Source: Chloroflexota bacterium (GTDB lineage Bacteria; Chloroflexota; Dehalococcoidia; GIF9; UBA5629). Taken from it: 34,970 nucleotides of DNA. Under the pieces are notes generated by a model. The model saw nothing but the letters and a program-made list of their open reading frames with translations, had not been told where the DNA came from and ran no database searches. Each line of letters opens with the position of its first letter. Within the stretch, counting starts at the first letter, position 1. Positions 31,868 to 34,970 of this stretch are shown here, piece by piece. The stretch covers positions 1 to 34,970 of the forward strand of contig JAPLHI010000037.1 in assembly GCA_026389695.1 (NCBI GenBank). Direction: 5' to 3'. The position numbers and the translations under genes were made by a program.

Positions 31868-33268
31868 ATGGGACAAAAAAAAGAAATCAGGCTTAGAGGC
31901 AGGTTCACGGAAGATATTGCCGGCAGCGTTATGCGCTATGTCGCTTCGCTACCCTTTGATCAGCGACTATATAAACACGACATCCAGGGCAGCTTAGCCC
32001 ATGCAGAAATGCTCGCCAGGCAAAAGATCATATCTCAAAAGGAATTAATACAAATTAGAAAGGGTTTACGGTTAATTCAGGTAGAGATAGAGCAGGGGAA
32101 ATTTCAGTTTAAACCGGAGCTGGAAGACATACACATGAGCATTGAGAATCGCCTTTATGAGACGATAGGTGATGTTGCCGGCAAATTACATACTGCGCGA
32201 TCGCGAAACGATCAGGTGGCCCTTGATATCAGGCTGTTTGCGCGTGAAGCTGCGCAGAATACAATTGACATGCTTATAAAGCTATGTTCAGTGTTAGTAG
32301 ATCATGCTAAAAAGAATATTCAAGTGGTAATGCCCGGCTATACGCATTTGCAGCAGGCGCAACCAGTGCTCTACTCGCACTATGTACTGGCATATTTTGA
32401 GATGTTCCGGCGTGATATCGAAAGGTTGGAAGATTATCTGAAAAGAGTCAACGTTCTACCTCTGGGAAGCGGAGCGCTGGCGGGTGTACCGTATCCCATC
32501 GACAGGGAATTTGTCGCCCGCAAACTTGGATTCGGTTCTGTTAGTGCCAACAGCATCGATGCCGTAGCAGACCGGGATTTTATTATTGAATACGAAGCTG
32601 CAGCCGCGATTACAATGATGCATCTATCGCGGTATTCCGAAGAAGTGATTATATGGTCCACCAGGGAATTCGGATTCATTGAACTCAGTGACGCATATAC
32701 AACCAGCAGCAGCATCATGCCCCAAAAGAAAAATCCCGATGTAGCCGAATTGGCAAGGGGCAAATCCGCAAGGGTATTGGGCACCCTTACAAGCATGCTC
32801 GCTGTAATGAAGGGATTACCCCTGGCATATAACAGGGACTTGCAGGAAGATAAGCAGGGATTCTTTGATACTGTAGATACCCTGATTTCGAGTATAGAGG
32901 TCATGACCGGACTTGTGAATTCGCTACAAATTAATCCGCTAAGGATGAAAACCTCGATGGACAGTTATATTCTGGCCACTGATCTGGCGGATTATCTGAC
33001 AAAAAAAGGATTACCTTTTCGCGAAGCTCATGATATTGTGGGGAGGCTGGTTTCGTATGCTATTGGGAGGAAAACAGAGCTGAATAAACTTGATATAAAA
33101 GAATATAAACGTTTCTCATCATTATTTAAGGATGATGTATACCAGATCACCGTCGATAGTTCTGTGAAAGCAAGATCGTCATATGGCGGTACATCTCCGG
33201 ATCAAGTGAAGCTACAGATACAAAAAGCCGGGGGAATGCTAAGAAAATATGAAACGCAGAAAAATTAA
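31868..33268 (+). CDS. argH: Argininosuccinate lyase
   Basis: 466 residues, fumarase superfamily. It splits argininosuccinate into arginine and fumarate. LRGRFTEDIAGSVMRYVAS, DIHMSIENRLYETIGDVAGKLHTARSRNDQVALD, VVMPGYTHLQQAQPV (catalytic His), and the signature SSSIMPQKKNPD (about 280-291) are visible. The SD is GAGGGTGG before ATG 31868. A run of eight A follows the start, a place where sequencing or replication slippage is possible. The end overlaps rpe by 20 bases. Confidence 0.97.
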   Translation: MGQKKEIRLRGRFTEDIAGSVMRYVASLPFDQRLYKHDIQGSLAHAEMLARQKIISQKELIQIRKGLRLIQVEIEQGKFQFKPELEDIHMSIENRLYETIGDVAGKLHTARSRNDQVALDIRLFAREAAQNTIDMLIKLCSVLVDHAKKNIQVVMPGYTHLQQAQPVLYSHYVLAYFEMFRRDIERLEDYLKRVNVLPLGSGALAGVPYPIDREFVARKLGFGSVSANSIDAVADRDFIIEYEAAAAITMMHLSRYSEEVIIWSTREFGFIELSDAYTTSSSIMPQKKNPDVAELARGKSARVLGTLTSMLAVMKGLPLAYNRDLQEDKQGFFDTVDTLISSIEVMTGLVNSLQINPLRMKTSMDSYILATDLADYLTKKGLPFREAHDIVGRLVSYAIGRKTELNKLDIKEYKRFSSLFKDDVYQITVDSSVKARSSYGGTSPDQVKLQIQKAGGMLRKYETQKN

Positions 33269-33917
33269 AATCGCGCCCTCTATTTTATCTGCGGATTTTA
33301 GCTGCATGGGTCAACAGGTTGCAGAGGCGGTTAAAGCGGGTGCCGATTATATACATGTGGATGTTATGGACGGTCACTTTGTTCCCAATATCTCCATAGG
33401 TATTCCTGTTGTCGCTTCCCTACGGAAAATAACAAAAATTCCGCTTGATGTGCATCTTATGATCGAGAAGCCGGAATTATACATCTCCCAATTTATTGAT
33501 GCCGGCGCGGATATCCTTACCGTTCACGTGGAAGCCAGTACGCACTTGCATAGTACCATTAACTCCATCAAAGAACAGGGCATCAAGGCCGGAGTTTCTC
33601 TTAAACCGGCGACACCGCTTAGCTCCATTGATGAGGTGCTATCTATGGTCGATCTCGTATTGATTATGACCGTAAATCCCGGTTTTGGCGGTCAGGAATT
33701 TATTGAAAATACCCTTGATAAGATAGTAAGGTTACGCAGAATTATTTATAATAGGAAAATCAATGCCGAACTTGAAGTTGACGGTGGGATAACCGTAGAG
33801 ACAGCCCCCAGAGTTGTCAAAGCAGGCGCCGACGTTTTAGTTGCAGGCTCAGCAATTTTTAATACGAAGCTCGGTATTGGCGCAGCTTTAAGAAATATTC
33901 GAAAGGCGTTAAACTAA
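33249..33917 (+). CDS. rpe: Ribulose-phosphate 3-epimerase
   Basis: 222 residues, TIM barrel. It interconverts ribulose-5-phosphate and xylulose-5-phosphate with a metal ion. IAPSILSADFSCMG, VDVMDGHFVPNISIG (metal His and Asp), LDVHLMIEKPE, VLIMTVNPGFGGQEFI, LEVDGGI and ADVLVAGSAIF are all present. The start is inside the end of argH, so it belongs to the arg transcription unit, although it serves sugar metabolism. Its stop shares CTAA with the stop of the convergent rpmB. Confidence 0.97.
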   Translation: MKRRKIKIAPSILSADFSCMGQQVAEAVKAGADYIHVDVMDGHFVPNISIGIPVVASLRKITKIPLDVHLMIEKPELYISQFIDAGADILTVHVEASTHLHSTINSIKEQGIKAGVSLKPATPLSSIDEVLSMVDLVLIMTVNPGFGGQEFIENTLDKIVRLRRIIYNRKINAELEVDGGITVETAPRVVKAGADVLVAGSAIFNTKLGIGAALRNIRKALN

Positions 33918-34102
33918 TGAGCGGCCTTATGTCTGGTTCGAATACATCTGGAACAAAGATTAAATCGAACAGCGGTACCATTGATATTGATAGTAGTAGG
34001 CTGAATATTGGGGAGCCATGTCCTTCTGGTATGTTGTTTGGAGTGGCTTACTCGGTTACCAAAACGGAGAGTTTTACCACAATAATCACATTTGATGGCC
34101 AA
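33914..34102 (-). CDS. rpmB: 50S ribosomal protein L28, zinc form
   Basis: 62 residues from TTG 34100-34102, with SD AGAGGT six bases upstream. It starts MAIKCDYCGKTLRFGNRVSHSKQ and has HTRRTWLPNIQ, FNLCSRCIRT. The four cysteines in two CxxC pairs mark the zinc-binding (C+) form of L28. Its stop codon overlaps that of rpe, so the two genes converge without a gap or terminator. Confidence 0.95.
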   Translation of the reverse strand: MAIKCDYCGKTLRFGNRVSHSKQHTRRTWLPNIQPTTININGTAVRFNLCSRCIRTRHKAAH

Positions 34103-34130
34103 TTTTAAACCTCTTTATCTGAAAATGTTA

Positions 34131-34170
34131 TTGCTAATGGACAACAATGATATATAATACCACAATTGTT
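34131..34170 (+). promoter_or_regulatory. Promoter of the FakA-like gene
   Basis: TTGCTA (34131-34136) and TATAAT (34153-34158) are separated by 16 bases. AACAAT (34143-34148) and ATTGTT (34165-34170) form an inverted repeat that flanks the -10. The SD AAGGAG (34181-34186) follows at a good distance from ATG 34191. It is divergent from rpmB. Confidence 0.6.
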
Positions 34171-34190
34171 CTGAAGGTAAAAGGAGATAA

Positions 34191-34970
34191 ATGAGGGAAG
34201 CAAATTCCTGGAACGGTAAAGATATACGGGATATGTTTGCCGCAGGAAGCAACTGGATGGAAAAAAGTGTTGCTGATATCAACGCTATCAATGTCTTTCC
34301 GGTGCCCGACGGCGACACAGGGACGAATATGCTGCTTACTCTGCGCTCCGTAATAGAAGAAGCAGATAGGGCAGGTGAGAGTAATGTAGGTGCTATGACT
34401 AAAGCAATGTCGCATGGCGCGTTGCTTGGAGCGAGAGGTAATTCAGGCGTAATCCTCTCACAGATTTTTAGAGGTTTAGCCCGGGGTTTTGATGGAAAAT
34501 CTACATTTAATGGAGCTGACTGGGCACAGGCTTTCACGCAAGCTTCCAAGACTGCCTATGAAGGTTTGTCTAACCCGGTTGAAGGTACCATATTGACGGT
34601 GATCAGGGAAGCCGCAACCAAAGCACAAAAGGTTGCGGAAAAAAATCCCGACGATTTTATCAGTATCCTCCAGGCAGCAGTTGATGAAGCCAGAGATTCG
34701 GTGGGCAGAACGCCTACGCTGTTGGCAGCGTTGATGGAAGCGGGTGTTGTGGATGCTGGTGGGCAGGGACTTTACATATTACTCGATGGCGCTCTCAGAT
34801 TTTTAAGGGGTGAACTGGATGATTTGCAATATCGCAAACCGCAGATGGTGAGTGCCAATATTACCGCTACCAAATCTTTTGATAGGGTTTCATCTGAAGA
34901 AGAGGAGGCTTACGGCTATTGCACCAATTTTTTGATGGAAGGGCAGAACCTTGATCCTGAAAAAATCAGG
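34191..34970 (+). CDS. FakA/DhaL-type kinase (DAK phosphatase domain), 3' end cut
   Basis: 260 codons are in the window, and the frame is open to base 34970. The N-terminal DhaL-like nucleotide-binding domain (about 1-205) has INVFPVPDGDTGTNMLLTL, whose Asp40, Asp42 and nearby residues bind Mg-ATP, then SHGALLGARGNSGVILSQIFRGLA, NPVEGTILTVIREAA, and GVVDAGGQGLYILLDGALRFL. From about 235, EEEAYGYCTNFLMEG begins the middle domain of YloV/FakA proteins. These phosphorylate fatty acids held by a DegV-type FakB carrier. Position beside rpmB is typical for the yloV region. An Asp23-family gene, often between them, is absent. Confidence 0.92.
   Translation, partial: MREANSWNGKDIRDMFAAGSNWMEKSVADINAINVFPVPDGDTGTNMLLTLRSVIEEADRAGESNVGAMTKAMSHGALLGARGNSGVILSQIFRGLARGFDGKSTFNGADWAQAFTQASKTAYEGLSNPVEGTILTVIREAATKAQKVAEKNPDDFISILQAAVDEARDSVGRTPTLLAALMEAGVVDAGGQGLYILLDGALRFLRGELDDLQYRKPQMVSANITATKSFDRVSSEEEEAYGYCTNFLMEGQNLDPEKIR

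Noticed and set aside
1..34970. tRNA genes, CRISPR arrays, insertion sequences, phage or defence genes
   Set aside because: No cloverleaf-like intergenic sequence, no regularly spaced repeats, no transposase, integrase, nuclease or toxin frames were seen; gene-free gaps are too short to hide them.

Overview
This is a compact bacterial chromosome segment with 35 protein genes, no RNA genes, no insertion sequences and no CRISPR array. The longest stretch without a gene is about 200 bases (3627-3828), so nothing over 300 bases is empty. The general look of the proteins suggests a member of the Chloroflexota, most likely Dehalococcoidia-like; the reasons are a GH57-based glycogen cluster, small PRC-barrel proteins, many TTG starts and several genes without a Shine-Dalgarno (SD) site. 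This is an impression from family resemblance, not a proof. Both ends of the window cut through genes (hisD on the left, a FakA/DhaL-type kinase gene on the right).

Layout. 1-3626 (minus): a histidine operon, hisZ-like, then a hisG with two tandem catalytic domains, then hisD. 3829-4644 (plus): a MerR-family regulator with a promoter of 19-bp spacer. 4747-6832 (plus): an nfeD-type membrane protease followed by a stomatin/SPFH protein. 6962-8602: birA and a sirtuin, divergently transcribed from a short symmetrical promoter region. 8671-9843 (plus): a lipoprotein with PKD/Ig-like and DNRLRE-like parts. 9856-14381 (minus): ferritin-like gene, 30-residue basic protein gene, purD, purE, purB, purC and a shortened purS, the last converging on the lipoprotein gene. 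14539-16371 (minus): a NifU-like scaffold, an Mrp ATPase and a PRC-barrel protein. 16480-17217 (plus): a C-terminally short DNA polymerase III delta subunit. 17315-24739 (plus): a glycogen/alpha-glucan cluster, glgC, glgA, ROK sugar kinase, GH57, PRC-barrel, GH57. 24782-27352 (plus): mutS. 27429-33917 (plus): argJ, argB, argD, argG, argH and rpe, tightly packed. 33914-34102 (minus): rpmB. 34191-end (plus): FakA-like kinase.

How the genes work together. Most of the window is housekeeping biosynthesis: histidine from PRPP, purines from phosphoribosylamine to adenylosuccinate, arginine from glutamate through the acetylated cycle, and synthesis plus remodelling of glycogen from glucose-1-phosphate. 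No GlgB-type GH13 branching enzyme or glycogen phosphorylase is present, so the two GH57 proteins are the likely chain-remodelling enzymes.

Points that stand out. (1) HisG carries two fused domains whose active-site motifs look lost in a complementary way, and it sits with a HisRS-like partner that has lost the arginines needed for tRNA charging. (2) The neighbouring Mrp ATPase and NifU-like scaffold have both lost iron-sulfur ligand cysteines. (3) purS and holA are both missing their 3' portions at gene-cluster borders. (4) Several promoters carry perfect or near-perfect dyads placed in or beside the core elements. (5) Several genes begin almost at the predicted transcription start. No clearly new defence or mobile system was found.
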